Positions 46,915 to 55,376 of a DNA stretch of 64,000 nt are shown here, in pieces (position 1 is the stretch's first letter; every line of letters starts with the position of its first letter). Where the stretch lies: NCBI GenBank assembly GCA_023394615.1, contig JAEXAI010000010.1:186001-250000 (forward strand). Reading direction: 5' to 3'. The position numbers and the translations under genes are program-made. Source of the stretch: Actinomycetes bacterium. Lineage in GTDB: Bacteria > Actinomycetota > Coriobacteriia > Coriobacteriales > Eggerthellaceae. The notes beneath the pieces are model-generated. The model did no database searches, was not told where the DNA came from, and saw only the letters and a program-made list of their open reading frames with translations.

Positions 46915-47663
46915 AGAAGGGCGCAGCCGAAAAAACCGTAGTCGACGCGAACGCGCCTGCTATACAGCTTGAAAAGGTGAGCAAGGTGTTCGGCAATCGC
47001 CGAGCGGTGGATGCTTTGTCATTGGAGCTGCCGCGCGGCGCCTTCCTTTCTATATTTGGTCCCAATGGCGCAGGCAAGACCACGCTTTTGCGCATGCTCT
47101 CTACATTGTCGCGTCCGACGAAGGGGGAAGCCCATCTGTTGGGCATAGACCTGAAGGAAGATGCCGATGCGGCACGCGAGCACATTGGGCTGATATCGCA
47201 TAATTCCATGCTGTATGCCGATTTGACCGCAGAAGAGAACCTTCAGATAGCTGCGCGCTTATATGGCGTGCAACACCCAGATGCTCGCGTTGCGGAAATG
47301 TTGGATGCGGTGGAACTGACGCATCGCAGGCTCGATACGGTGGGTACGTTTTCCCGCGGCATGACGCAGCGCCTTTCCATCGCGCGCGCTCTGATTCACG
47401 ATCCCGATATCGTTTTTTTGGACGAGCCGTATTCAGGCTTGGATCCGCACGCAGTCGAGATTTTCGACGGGCTCATCGCATCGGTTCGTGCCGACCGCAC
47501 CTTCGTGATGGTCAGTCACGATTTGCGCAAAGGCTTCGGTGTGTGCACGCATGCACTGGTAATGGCGAAGGGCCGCAAGGTGGCTTTCGCTCCGAAAACA
47601 GACATCGACTACGACGCGTTTGAAGCGCTCTACCGCGAAACTGTGGGCATGGGGGTGGCTTAG
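46911..47663 (+). CDS. ccmA: Heme exporter ABC ATP-binding protein CcmA
   Basis: The 250-residue protein is an ABC ATPase with Walker A GPNGAGKTT, a Q-loop region (GLISHNSMLY), a signature-like SRGMTQRLSIARAL (diverged LSGGQ) and Walker B VFLDEPYSGLD with an H-loop (VSHD). With CcmB it forms the ATPase that releases holo-CcmE from CcmC. It overlaps ccmF by 4 bp, and ccmB starts one base after its stop. Confidence 0.94.
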   Translation: MKKGAAEKTVVDANAPAIQLEKVSKVFGNRRAVDALSLELPRGAFLSIFGPNGAGKTTLLRMLSTLSRPTKGEAHLLGIDLKEDADAAREHIGLISHNSMLYADLTAEENLQIAARLYGVQHPDARVAEMLDAVELTHRRLDTVGTFSRGMTQRLSIARALIHDPDIVFLDEPYSGLDPHAVEIFDGLIASVRADRTFVMVSHDLRKGFGVCTHALVMAKGRKVAFAPKTDIDYDAFEALYRETVGMGVA

Positions 47664-47664
47664 C

Positions 47665-48378
47665 ATGGCAGTGCTCATCAAAGCGCCCAGCACGTGGCAG
47701 CAGTACAAGACCCTTCTGAGCAAAGACATGCGCCGTGAGTTTCGCACGAAGGAAATGCTCACGTCTATGGGCATTTACTCGCTGCTGGTGCTGGTAGTAT
47801 ACGGAGCGGCGTTGTCCCAGACCACGCGCCAGTTCGACATCTTGCAGATGAGCGGCGGTCTTCTGTGGGCGCTTATTGTGTTCACGTCGCTTCTGGGGCT
47901 GAATCGCTCGTTTGCCCACGAAAAGGAAAATGGCTGCTTGGATGGCATCCTTTTGGTGCCGCTTGACCGCAGCGTGGTTTTTCTGGCGAAAGCAACCAGC
48001 AATTTTCTGTTTCTTCTGGTGGTGGAGATAATTGCGATACCGCTGTTCTACTTTTTCTTCCTTACCACCACGCAACCCGCTTCCACGTGGCCGATGATCG
48101 TAATCCCGATGCTGGTGGGCACCATTGGCATCGCAGGCATCGGCACACTGCTTTCCACCATTACGGTGAACACGCGCGGAAAAGACGTGCTTCTGGCCGT
48201 ACTTTTTATTCCGCTCGTCTTCCCTTTGCTGTATGCTTGCGTATCGGCGACCACTGTAGTTATGACCGGTGGCGACATCGAAGGTGTGTTCGGAAATGCG
48301 CTGCTGCTTGCCGGCGGCTATGACTTGGTGATGGTGCTGTTATCCTGGGTGCTCTATGATTTCGTGATTAGCGCCTAG
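47665..48378 (+). CDS. ccmB: Heme exporter membrane protein CcmB
   Basis: The 237-residue protein has about six membrane helices and the CcmB pattern: LLSKDMRREFRTKEMLTSMG, SLLGLNRSFAHEKENGCLDG, then hydrophobic segments ending VLLSWVLYDFVI. It is the permease partner of CcmA. The ATG at 47665 is chosen because it follows ccmA directly; an in-frame start 15 codons earlier would overlap ccmA. Confidence 0.92.
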   Translation: MAVLIKAPSTWQQYKTLLSKDMRREFRTKEMLTSMGIYSLLVLVVYGAALSQTTRQFDILQMSGGLLWALIVFTSLLGLNRSFAHEKENGCLDGILLVPLDRSVVFLAKATSNFLFLLVVEIIAIPLFYFFFLTTTQPASTWPMIVIPMLVGTIGIAGIGTLLSTITVNTRGKDVLLAVLFIPLVFPLLYACVSATTVVMTGGDIEGVFGNALLLAGGYDLVMVLLSWVLYDFVISA

Positions 48379-48407
48379 ATTTTGTTCGTTTGTTTTAGAG
48401 GAGGGGC

Positions 48408-49175
48408 ATGACAATACAAGATGGATCCGGTCGGCCATTGGTCGGCGGGGCACTCGACAAGGCCGCGCCTATCGTGTTGGCCATTGGGGCGCTGCTCACG
48501 ACGCTGGGTTTCATACTCACGTTCACAACCGCCGGGTTGGTGAACGGCGCCACTGTAAACGGTGTTGAGCTTATCGGCGATGAGATGGTATCGAACCAGC
48601 TTTTGTTCAGCCAGAAGATTTTTTATTTTCACATGCCGGTAGCTATCACAAGTTTTGTGGCTTTGGGTTTCACGGCGTTTTTCGGCATCAGGTTTTTAAT
48701 GACGCACGACGATACCTATGATATGCGTGCGCGCATCGCCACTGAGGTGGCCTTGGTGTTTATCATCATGGTCATGTGTTCCGGTGAGATGTGGGAGCGT
48801 TTTGAATGGGGCGTGTGGTGGACATGGGAGCCGCGTCTGACCACGTATTTCATTTTGATGCTTTTGGTGTTCGGCTATTTCATCTTGCGCACGGCGGTGG
48901 ACGACCCTGAGCGGCGCGCCACGTATGCCAGTGTCTTCGGGATTATCACGTTTGTGGATGTGCCCATATGCTTTATGATTACGCGGCTGATTCCATCGGG
49001 CGTGCACCCCACCATCTTCCGCACCGACTCGGGCCTTTCCCCCGATATGATGTTGCCGCTGATGCTGGCCATGTTTGGCATGTTCTGCGTGGGCTTCGGC
49101 GTATATCGCCTGCGCCTGCGCAGCCAAGTGCTGCAGCAGCGACTGGACGCCATCAAAGAACAGCTTGACGATTAG
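48408..49175 (+). CDS. ccmC: Heme exporter CcmC
   Basis: The 255-residue membrane protein has six predicted helices and the tryptophan-rich motif WGVWWTWEPRLTT of the WWD family between them, with His residues such as in FYFHMPVAITSF and IPSGVHPTIF. It loads heme onto CcmE. The tail (LRSQVLQQRLDAIKEQLDD) is a short coiled coil. It follows ccmB by 29 bp with GAGGAGGGGC before the ATG. The order ccmE-F-A-B-C differs from the common ccmABCDEFGH order, and no ccmG/H/I is seen here. Confidence 0.94.
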   Translation: MTIQDGSGRPLVGGALDKAAPIVLAIGALLTTLGFILTFTTAGLVNGATVNGVELIGDEMVSNQLLFSQKIFYFHMPVAITSFVALGFTAFFGIRFLMTHDDTYDMRARIATEVALVFIIMVMCSGEMWERFEWGVWWTWEPRLTTYFILMLLVFGYFILRTAVDDPERRATYASVFGIITFVDVPICFMITRLIPSGVHPTIFRTDSGLSPDMMLPLMLAMFGMFCVGFGVYRLRLRSQVLQQRLDAIKEQLDD

Positions 49176-49199
49176 CGCGAATGCGATAGGAGAATCACA

Positions 49200-49421
49200 A
49201 TGAACAGCGTTCTGGAACAAATATACTCGACAATCCTGCCGTCCGCGCCATACGTTATCGCAGCTTACGCGCTCATGTGGGCCGCTCTTTTGGTGTACGT
49301 GATTTACATTACCGTACGCTTGAAAAAGACAGAGGCCCAGATGACGGTGCTGGAAGAGGCGCTTGCGTCTGCGAAGCTGGGCGACAAGACGGCCGACATC
49401 ACCAAGAAAGAGGCCGAATAG
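49200..49421 (+). CDS. CcmD-like small membrane protein
   Basis: The 73-residue protein has one membrane helix (YVIAAYALMWAALLVYVIYI) followed by a short charged coiled coil (LKKTEAQMTVLEEALASAK). Size, topology and position after ccmC fit CcmD, which helps release CcmE from CcmC. Sequence alone is too short for certainty. AGGAG precedes the start. The stop is followed immediately by galU. Confidence 0.75.
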   Translation: MNSVLEQIYSTILPSAPYVIAAYALMWAALLVYVIYITVRLKKTEAQMTVLEEALASAKLGDKTADITKKEAE

Positions 49422-50249
49422 ATGAAAGCTCTTATTCCCGCAGCGGGTTTGGGCACCCGTTTCCTGCCTGCGACCAAGGCTGTTCCGAAGGAAATGCTGC
49501 TGGTAGTGGACCGTCCTACCATTCAATATATCGTAGAAGAAGGCATCGCTGCCGGGGCTGACGAGGTCGTTATCATTAACAGCCACGAAAAGCATGCCAT
49601 CGAAGAACACTTCACCCCAGACGGGGCGTTAGAGGAAACGCTGCGCGAGCGCGGCAAAATCGACCGGGCCGAGGCCGTGCATCATGCGGGCAATCTGCCG
49701 GTTTCGTTTGTGTACCAGGAAGAGGCGCTGGGGCTAGGGCATGCCGTACATTGTGCGGCCCAGAAAACCGGCGATGAGCCCTTTTATGTGCTGTTAGGCG
49801 ACGTAATCGTGCCTGACAACCAGATGTTGGTGCGCATGAAGCAAATATCCGACGCACACGACGGTGCCAACGTGATTGCCGTGCTGCCCGTGCCGCAAGA
49901 CCAAGTAAGCCGTTTCGGCGTTATCGATGGCGTGCAGGTGGAAGATGGTGTGTGGAAGGTGAATGGTCTGGTTGAAAAACCATCTGCGGACAAGGCGCCG
50001 TCGAATTTGACCGTGTTCGGCCGCTACCTGCTCTCACCGCGCGTGATGGAGCTTCTGGCGTCGGGTAAGCCCGGTGCCGGAGGAGAAATCCAGCTGACCG
50101 ACGCGCTCGATGCGGTGCTTCGCGAAGAGGAAATGTATGCGTTGGTGATAGATGACGAAGATGGTTTCGACACAGGTACGGTGGAAACCTGGCTGGACAC
50201 GAACAACCGTCTCTACGCGCGCAAATACGGTAAAAATCCCCGTCGGTAG
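49422..50249 (+). CDS. galU: UTP--glucose-1-phosphate uridylyltransferase
   Basis: The 275-residue protein is GalU: KALIPAAGLGTRFLPATKAVPKEMLLVVDRPTIQYIVEE, GLGHAVHCA, FYVLLGDVIVPD, VNGLVEKP, GRYLLSPRVMELL and FDTGTVETWLDTN. It makes UDP-glucose for cell-wall glycans and glycolipids. It begins on the base after the CcmD-like stop, so it is probably the last gene of the ccm transcript, an unusual pairing. Confidence 0.95.
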   Translation: MKALIPAAGLGTRFLPATKAVPKEMLLVVDRPTIQYIVEEGIAAGADEVVIINSHEKHAIEEHFTPDGALEETLRERGKIDRAEAVHHAGNLPVSFVYQEEALGLGHAVHCAAQKTGDEPFYVLLGDVIVPDNQMLVRMKQISDAHDGANVIAVLPVPQDQVSRFGVIDGVQVEDGVWKVNGLVEKPSADKAPSNLTVFGRYLLSPRVMELLASGKPGAGGEIQLTDALDAVLREEEMYALVIDDEDGFDTGTVETWLDTNNRLYARKYGKNPRR

Positions 50250-50466
50250 AGCGGCCAAGCCAACAACGAATACAGCGCTCATTCGAAATGCGGCTGCGCT
50301 GTTTCCGCATGCTGCCCTTGCGTATGCACAGGGTTGAAAGCGCGATCAACATGGCACCGGCCCCGCAAGCACCAGCTGCTTCGGAAACCTCGCGCGTGTA
50401 AAATCGCGTCGGTAGCAACCACTATTCTTCCGAATCGAACTTAGGGGCCTGCCGTTTTGCATAAGA

Positions 50467-50683
50467 CTCGAGTTGCAGTGATCGAATTAACCGAGAAAGG
50501 CCCGGTTTGCGTCTTTTCGAGTTCTTCCATACGGAAGTAGAGTCGAAGCTGTTTCGACGATAACTCTGTGAGCAGGCATTTCTTAAAGCTCCTATAAAGC
50601 GACAGCAGTGTATTCGGGTTTGTCTGACGTAAAAAAGACGCAAACTGGACGTTTCTCGGTATATTTGCTTGCTTGAACTCGAG
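50467..50683. repeat. Long imperfect inverted repeat, 51-bp arms (IR element 2)
   Basis: Arm 50467-50517 and the reverse complement of 50633-50683 agree at about 40 of 51 positions, with blocks CTCGAGTT, ACCGAGAAA and GTTTGCGTCTTTT. The loop is 115 bp. It lies in the 1.37-kb gap after galU, beside a second similar structure. The gap holds no supported protein gene. Confidence 0.7.
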
Positions 50684-50764
50684 AGTTGCTCGTGCCTCTC
50701 ATGTGTGAGTGGATCAATCTGGGTTCGAGATGCACTCCATGTGCTGCGACAACGGTTTCAGAGC

Positions 50765-50974
50765 ATTTTCCGATTTGGAAACAGAAAAATGGCGAGCGAG
50801 CGAGGTAAAGTACGAGTCCGATTTCCATCCGTTTAAGGGGGTTTCCTGTGACCTGCGGTTATGCGGGCCAGGTTCTCCACATCCTCGGTTTTGGCTGATT
50901 AAGCGAGACTTATATGCTGCTACGTCGTACTATGCTTCGCTTACTCGGCGTTTTTCTGTTTCGAAATCGGAAAA
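50765..50974. repeat. Long imperfect inverted repeat, 50-bp arms (IR element 3)
   Basis: Arm 50765-50814 and the reverse complement of 50925-50974 agree at about 42 of 50 positions (TTTTCCGATTT, GAAACAGAAAAA, GTACGA). The loop is 110 bp. It is 80 bp from element 2. Its TGGCG...GCGAGGT block resembles part of element 1. Confidence 0.7.
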
Positions 50975-51068
50975 AGGCAGCAGACGGCGAAAATAATCAC
51001 GATGAGATATCTGCAGTCGGGTTGATGTGCTAGCGACGGGTTGATCTACCAGCCAGCGAGCATCAAGT

Positions 51069-51161
51069 GCCGCAAGCAGCAGCAAGAACGCCGCAAGCAG
51101 CAGCAAGAACGCCGCAGCCAGCAAGCGCCGCAGCCAGCAAGCGCTGCAAGCAGCAGCAAAA
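51069..51161. repeat. Compound tandem repeat (21-bp and 16-bp units)
   Basis: Two GCCGCAAGCAGCAGCAAGAA-type 21-bp units are followed by two GCCGCAGCCAGCAAGC 16-bp units and a degenerate 21-bp unit. It ends 10 bp from the terminator of the putative small RNA. Confidence 0.8.
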
Positions 51162-51171
51162 TTTGTGCTAG

Positions 51172-51314
51172 AAAAAAAGAGCGGCCCGGGTGCGCTAAGG
51201 GGAAGTCGCAACCCGGGCCCACAAGGAGGGGAATGATGCTTTCGCATCATGCCGTTTGCGAGAGGGGAGGAATGCAAACGACTCAAACTCTAGGAGGGGA
51301 ACCTTTCGTTTGAT
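51172..51314 (-). ncRNA. Putative small RNA with three C-rich anti-Shine-Dalgarno motifs (6C-like)
   Basis: On the minus strand a TATAAT box (51326-51321) would start RNA near 51314. The ~143-nt transcript would hold GTTCCCCTCCTAG, a 9-bp hairpin GTCGTTTGC/GCAAACGGC whose loop is ATTCCTCCCCTCTC, a hairpin ATGATGC-GAAA-GCATCAT, another TTCCCCTCCTTG, and finally a GC-rich hairpin (GGCCCGGGTTGCG/CGCACCCGGGCC) with a run of seven T. This is a complete promoter-to-terminator unit with no ORF. C-rich single-stranded loops are typical of small RNAs that pair with ribosome-binding sites; actinobacterial 6C RNA has a similar plan. The assignment to 6C is inference. No good -35 box is present. Confidence 0.65.
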
Positions 51315-51616
51315 GAAGCTATTATAGGAAACAGGGTTGCAGAAGTTTTGACAAGGGCATGCGCGTTTTGTGAAAATGCCATCGGATTAGAAACGTTTTT
51401 GCAACTTTGGGGTGACATTGGCGGCTAAAGGCTATTCTGAGCCGCATACGACCGCGCAAATGCCGCGCAACCGGCACACGATTTCGTAAATGAGCAACAG
51501 TTGCATACGACTATGCGAGCCAATGCGACCGCTCGAATGCGGCAAACGCATGGCGGCGCACCACCAATGCGCGTTGCTGCATTATAATACCTGCGTACCC
51601 GAGAAAAAGGAGCACC

Positions 51617-52567
51617 ATGCCCGATTTACAAATGCGATTCCATGCAGATATGCTCGTCTTGTCGGCCCCCATCGACGCCGCTCTGGAAAAACAGGGCATC
51701 GACGTGGAAAGCGAGCGTGAATTCCTGAGCCTCAACGAGCCGGAGACCATTCTGGAAGCTTTGCGTATGGAATCTGTGGCAGGTGCCGCGTGCATGGTCA
51801 CGCCAACTAACGGCATAACAGAGGCGCGACTGGCGCATTTCCGCATGCAGGACAAGGCTGCCCAGATGGCGCAAGCTGCATTGTCAAGTGTTCATTCCCT
51901 GACGCCGCAGCATGTGCTTGCAGAAATAGGGCCGACCATGCTGCCGATTGATCCTTCCGGCAAACAGTCGCTTGTGGCCAATCGCGACCAGTACTCCAAC
52001 GCTGTGAAGGCGTTTTCGCTCCAGGTTGGTGCGGCTTTGGGGGCGGGTGCGCCGGTGGGCATCCTTTCTTTTGAAGACCCTGCGGAAGGGCTCGATGCAT
52101 TCTTCCTGAACGGCATGGTCAGCATAGACGACATGCGCTGTGCGCTGATGGGCGTGCGCAAGATGTGCGATACGCCAGTGATTGCATCGGTGAATGTGGA
52201 TGGTAAAGGAAATCTGGTTGGGCGGCACGAGAGCATCGAGCAGGCAGCCGATGTGATGGAAGAATTCGAGGCCGACGCTGTTGGGTTTTCCACGAAGGCT
52301 CCGCTTGACCAAGCAGCGAAGATTGCCGAGCGGCTGGTCCGCGCCGTCGACCTGCCTGTATTGGTGCAGCTTGAAGTGGACCATGTTGACAATCGTCAAG
52401 GTGAAGAAACTCCTGAGAATCCGTATTTCTGCGCCGACACCATGGTTGGCGCGGCCATGCGCCTGCGCGATGCCGGCGCGCAATTCCTGCGTGCGACGGG
52501 TGCGGCCACGCCGGCCTATACCGGAGCGCTTGCGGTGTCCACCATGGGCGTCGACTCCATTCGATAA
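51617..52567 (+). CDS. Homocysteine S-methyltransferase-like protein lacking zinc cysteines
   Basis: The 316-residue protein resembles the N-terminal barrel of MetH/BHMT: LSLNEPETILEALRMESVAG, AACMVTPTNGITEARL, VLAEIGPTMLPIDPSG and a C-terminal FLRATGAATPAYTGAL. In active enzymes the last segment is GGCCGT-like and, together with an earlier Asn-Cys, binds zinc; here those Cys are replaced (GAAT, SVNVDG). It may therefore use a different acceptor or be non-catalytic. It is probably cytosolic. A 1.37-kb gap upstream and a small gene downstream suggest a two- or three-gene unit with the DUF2804 gene. AAAAAGGAG precedes the ATG. Confidence 0.65.
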   Translation: MPDLQMRFHADMLVLSAPIDAALEKQGIDVESEREFLSLNEPETILEALRMESVAGAACMVTPTNGITEARLAHFRMQDKAAQMAQAALSSVHSLTPQHVLAEIGPTMLPIDPSGKQSLVANRDQYSNAVKAFSLQVGAALGAGAPVGILSFEDPAEGLDAFFLNGMVSIDDMRCALMGVRKMCDTPVIASVNVDGKGNLVGRHESIEQAADVMEEFEADAVGFSTKAPLDQAAKIAERLVRAVDLPVLVQLEVDHVDNRQGEETPENPYFCADTMVGAAMRLRDAGAQFLRATGAATPAYTGALAVSTMGVDSIR

Positions 52568-52651
52568 AAGCAGCAATGCGCCATGGCGCCTCCTTGCGCT
52601 GGCGGCACCTGTTGGGAATAGATGTACACTCTGGCTGTGAGGAGGATCGTG

Positions 52652-52921
52652 ATGGCATCGCGGCAGCCGATTTCGAATATGAACAAAAGCGACGACTACG
52701 GTATTTTGCAGCGCGTGGTCGACAAGCTCTACGAGCGCGAGGTCATTGTGGCGCGCAAAGATGTGATTGTGATGGCGCAAACCTACGATGTGCCTTTGGA
52801 CCTGACTGAGATCGTGGAGCTTCTACCGCCCGGCGAATACGATCGAGCGGGATTGTGCGTGCAGCTGAATTCCTCGATCGCGGGACATGCATGGGGTCAG
52901 GTGTACGGTACGGTGGAATAA
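52652..52921 (+). CDS. Small conserved-looking hypothetical protein (89 aa)
   Basis: AGGAGG lies 6 nt before the ATG at 52652, so this start is chosen over one 10 codons upstream. The protein reads DDYGILQRVVDKLYEREVIV, then ARKDVIVMAQTYDVPLDL and LLPPGEYDRAGLCVQLNSSI. It is soluble, with alpha/beta character and no signal. No family is recognised. It sits 84 bp after the homocysteine-methyltransferase-like gene and 75 bp before the DUF2804 gene on the same strand. Confidence 0.75.
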   Translation: MASRQPISNMNKSDDYGILQRVVDKLYEREVIVARKDVIVMAQTYDVPLDLTEIVELLPPGEYDRAGLCVQLNSSIAGHAWGQVYGTVE

Positions 52922-52996
52922 TCGTTGGGAAGGACTCGCAGCTGCGATGCGCGAAGCGATGTGGCGCGAAACGAAACCAAGGAAGGGCTATTGCAC

Positions 52997-54163
52997 ATGG
53001 AGAATCGAATCGATAAAGAATGCCAGCTGCACGATGATGCGGGCAAGCTCGCATGCAAAGGTTATGCGTTTGAGCCCCTTGTGCACTACGACCGCGCACG
53101 GGTCGCTGCATCGCCGATGCGCATCAAGGAATGGGATTACTACTGCATCAACGACGATGAGTACGCAGTTGCTCTAACCATCGGCGACATGGGCTATTCC
53201 GGTTTGCTTTCCGCATCGGTCATACGTCTAGCCGACCCCGTGGGTTCCGTCACGCAGTCCGTAATCACGCCGTTTCCGCTCGGGCATTTCAGCATGCCGC
53301 CCACATCCGACGAAGGGGTATCCAGCTTCAGCAACAAGCGAGTATCGTTCGATTTCTCGGTAGCCGACGGCGTGCGTAGCATCGAGGTGCGTTTCGACCA
53401 ATTTCACGGTGATGACCAGCTTGACGTGCATATATTTCTCGACGAGCAGCCACGCGATTCCATGGTGATCGTCACACCGTGGGCCGAAGACGAAAAAGCC
53501 TTCTATTACAATCGGAAAATCGTGGGCATGCGTGCCATGGGGACGCTTGATGTGGGAAAAGAACACCATGTGTTTGACGGCAAGCGCTCGTTCGGACTGC
53601 TGGATTGGGGTCGAGGCGTTTGGACTCGCGATAACACTTGGTACTGGGCGTTTGCTCAGGGCTGGCAAGATGGGCGTGGCGGAAACGATACGGGCACATG
53701 CCGTTTCGGGCTGAACTTGGGCTACGGATTCGGGGATACATCGGCAGCGAGCGAGAACATGGCGTTTTTGGATGGTCGTGGCTTCAAGCTGGGCCGGGTG
53801 CGCTTTGAGATAGAACCTGCGATTGGTGGGGAAGTCTGTGCAGCGACGACTTCGGGTGTGGCTGCACCAGATCTTGGCGTGGCAGTGCCGTTGCCGAAGG
53901 CTGCCGGAATCGCAAAAGGCAAGCAAATCGCCGAACGCTTCAACATGATGCGACCGTGGCGCATGGTGGACGATGAGGGCGATGTGGACCTGGTTTTCAC
54001 CCCTATCCATGATCGCTGCGACTATATGAATGCCGCTGGTTTGATTGTGTCTGACCAGCATCAGTTGTTCGGCACCTACGACGGCACCGTAAAATTGGAC
54101 GGTCGCGCATTCACCGTGGCAGGTCTGCTGGGTGCCGCCGAAGTGGTGCACAATCGCTACTAG
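52997..54163 (+). CDS. DUF2804 domain-containing protein
   Basis: The 388-residue protein matches DUF2804 across most of its length: RIKEWDYYCINDDEYAVALT, GDMGYSGLLSASVI, RSFGLLDWGRGVWTRDNTWY, WAFAQGWQDGRGG, then GFNLGYG-like and ending DGRAFTVAGLLGAAEVVHNR. The family is widespread in Firmicutes and Actinobacteria, and its function is unknown; the lipocalin-like pattern suggests a lipid or small-molecule binding or esterase-like role. No signal peptide is seen. The ATG at 52997 has AAGGAAGGG upstream; a longer in-frame version is less likely. Confidence 0.85.
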   Translation: MENRIDKECQLHDDAGKLACKGYAFEPLVHYDRARVAASPMRIKEWDYYCINDDEYAVALTIGDMGYSGLLSASVIRLADPVGSVTQSVITPFPLGHFSMPPTSDEGVSSFSNKRVSFDFSVADGVRSIEVRFDQFHGDDQLDVHIFLDEQPRDSMVIVTPWAEDEKAFYYNRKIVGMRAMGTLDVGKEHHVFDGKRSFGLLDWGRGVWTRDNTWYWAFAQGWQDGRGGNDTGTCRFGLNLGYGFGDTSAASENMAFLDGRGFKLGRVRFEIEPAIGGEVCAATTSGVAAPDLGVAVPLPKAAGIAKGKQIAERFNMMRPWRMVDDEGDVDLVFTPIHDRCDYMNAAGLIVSDQHQLFGTYDGTVKLDGRAFTVAGLLGAAEVVHNRY

Positions 54164-54207
54164 GTTGTTTAACCTGCTATCTGGGGTGCTTTTGAGGCTT
54201 AAATAGC

Positions 54208-54241
54208 CGAAACCGCCGGAAAAGAATATCCAGCGGTTTCG
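54208..54241. terminator. Bidirectional hairpin between convergent genes
   Basis: CGAAACCGC (54208-54216) pairs with GCGGTTTCG (54233-54241). It lies between the DUF2804 stop and the pilT stop. The T-runs on both sides are short, so it is a weak but well-placed terminator. Confidence 0.6.
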
Positions 54242-54288
54242 TCATCCCAGTGCAAAGGCTTTACACCCTTGATGCCCAATTATAGCAC

Positions 54289-55368
54289 TTATGAAATGCC
54301 TTCCAATGCCAGACGCTTTTCCAGCGAATCCTGATGCGCGCTGTGTTGCAAGGCGGTTTCGGTGGTGATGGTGCCGGCCTTGCACAAGTCGAACAGGCTC
54401 TGATCCATCGTGCGCATACCGATGGACGTGCCGGCCGCGATGGCCGAATCAATCTGATGCGTCTTCTCGCTGCGGATAAGGTTGCGCACCGCTGCGTTGC
54501 ACAACATAATCTCGAATACAGGCACGCTGCCTTTGCCGTTGGCGGTGGGCACCAGCTGCTGGCTGATGGTGGCCTGCAGCGTCATCGAAAGCTGCAGGCG
54601 CGCTTGGCGCTGCTGCGCGGGCGGATAGGTATCCACGATGCGGTCGATGGTGGAAGCGGCGCCCATGGTGTGCAACGTCGAGAACACCAGCTGGGCCATT
54701 TCCGAAGCCGAAACGGCGGTAGAAATGGTATCGAGCGTGCGCATCTCGCCCAAAAGTAGAATGTCGGGATTCTCACGCAGCGCCGATGCCAGCGCCTCGG
54801 AATACGTGGCCACGTCGGTGGGAATTTCGCGCTGGGTTACGATGCATTTGTCGTGATGATGCACGTACTCAATAGGGTCTTCCATCGTGATGATGTGTCC
54901 GCTGCGAGTGTGGTTCACTCGGTCGATCAAGCAGGCCAATGTGGTGGATTTACCAGCACCGGACGGTCCGGTTACCAGCACAAGGCCTTTTTGCAAGTCG
55001 GCGCAGCGCATAACCGATTCGGGGATGTGCAGCTCTTCGGGGTTGGGCAGGCCGAAGGGAATCACGCGCACAACGGCGGAAAACGATCCGCGTTGACGGA
55101 AGATATTGGCCCTGAAACGTCCCACGCCAGCAAGGCTGAAGCTGAAGTCATCATCGTGGTTTTTCGACTCGGTGAAAATGCGCGAATCGCGATCGGCGGC
55201 GTCGTAGACGGCCAACACCAGCGATTTCGTGTCGGCAGGGGTCAAATTCGGCATGTCCAGTCGAATTTGTCTGCCGCCGACGGCGTAGGCGAGCGGTAAC
55301 CCGGCCACGATGAATATGTCGGACGCTCCGACTTCCACCATCATGTTCAATAGTTTTTGAATCTCCAT
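54289..55368 (-). CDS. pilT: PilT-family twitching/retraction ATPase
   Basis: The 359-residue protein is a PilT-like secretion ATPase: SDIFIVAGLPLAYAVGGRQI at the N-terminus, Walker A GPSGAGKSTT, the Asp box (ITMEDPIEYVHHHDKCIVTQRE), Walker B DILLLGEMR, and the His box (LVFSTLHTMGAASTIDRIVD). It lacks a PilB-type N-terminal extension and zinc cysteines. It powers pilus retraction or a related motor at the inner face of the membrane. The ATG at 55368 has AGGAG 6 nt upstream. It is the last gene of the minus-strand operon and the only ATPase in it. Confidence 0.92.
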   Translation of the reverse strand: MEIQKLLNMMVEVGASDIFIVAGLPLAYAVGGRQIRLDMPNLTPADTKSLVLAVYDAADRDSRIFTESKNHDDDFSFSLAGVGRFRANIFRQRGSFSAVVRVIPFGLPNPEELHIPESVMRCADLQKGLVLVTGPSGAGKSTTLACLIDRVNHTRSGHIITMEDPIEYVHHHDKCIVTQREIPTDVATYSEALASALRENPDILLLGEMRTLDTISTAVSASEMAQLVFSTLHTMGAASTIDRIVDTYPPAQQRQARLQLSMTLQATISQQLVPTANGKGSVPVFEIMLCNAAVRNLIRSEKTHQIDSAIAAGTSIGMRTMDQSLFDLCKAGTITTETALQHSAHQDSLEKRLALEGIS

Positions 55369-55376
55369 CGATGCTC

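Noticed and set aside
50709..50996. 95-codon plus-strand ORF after galU
   Set aside because: It lies across inverted-repeat element 3 and has no ribosome-binding site or recognisable domain.
51236..51313. Plus-strand micro-ORF of 25 codons with a good AGGAGG site
   Set aside because: It is exactly antisense to the putative small RNA; its AGGAGG motifs are the complement of the C-rich loops, and the peptide has no recognisable character.
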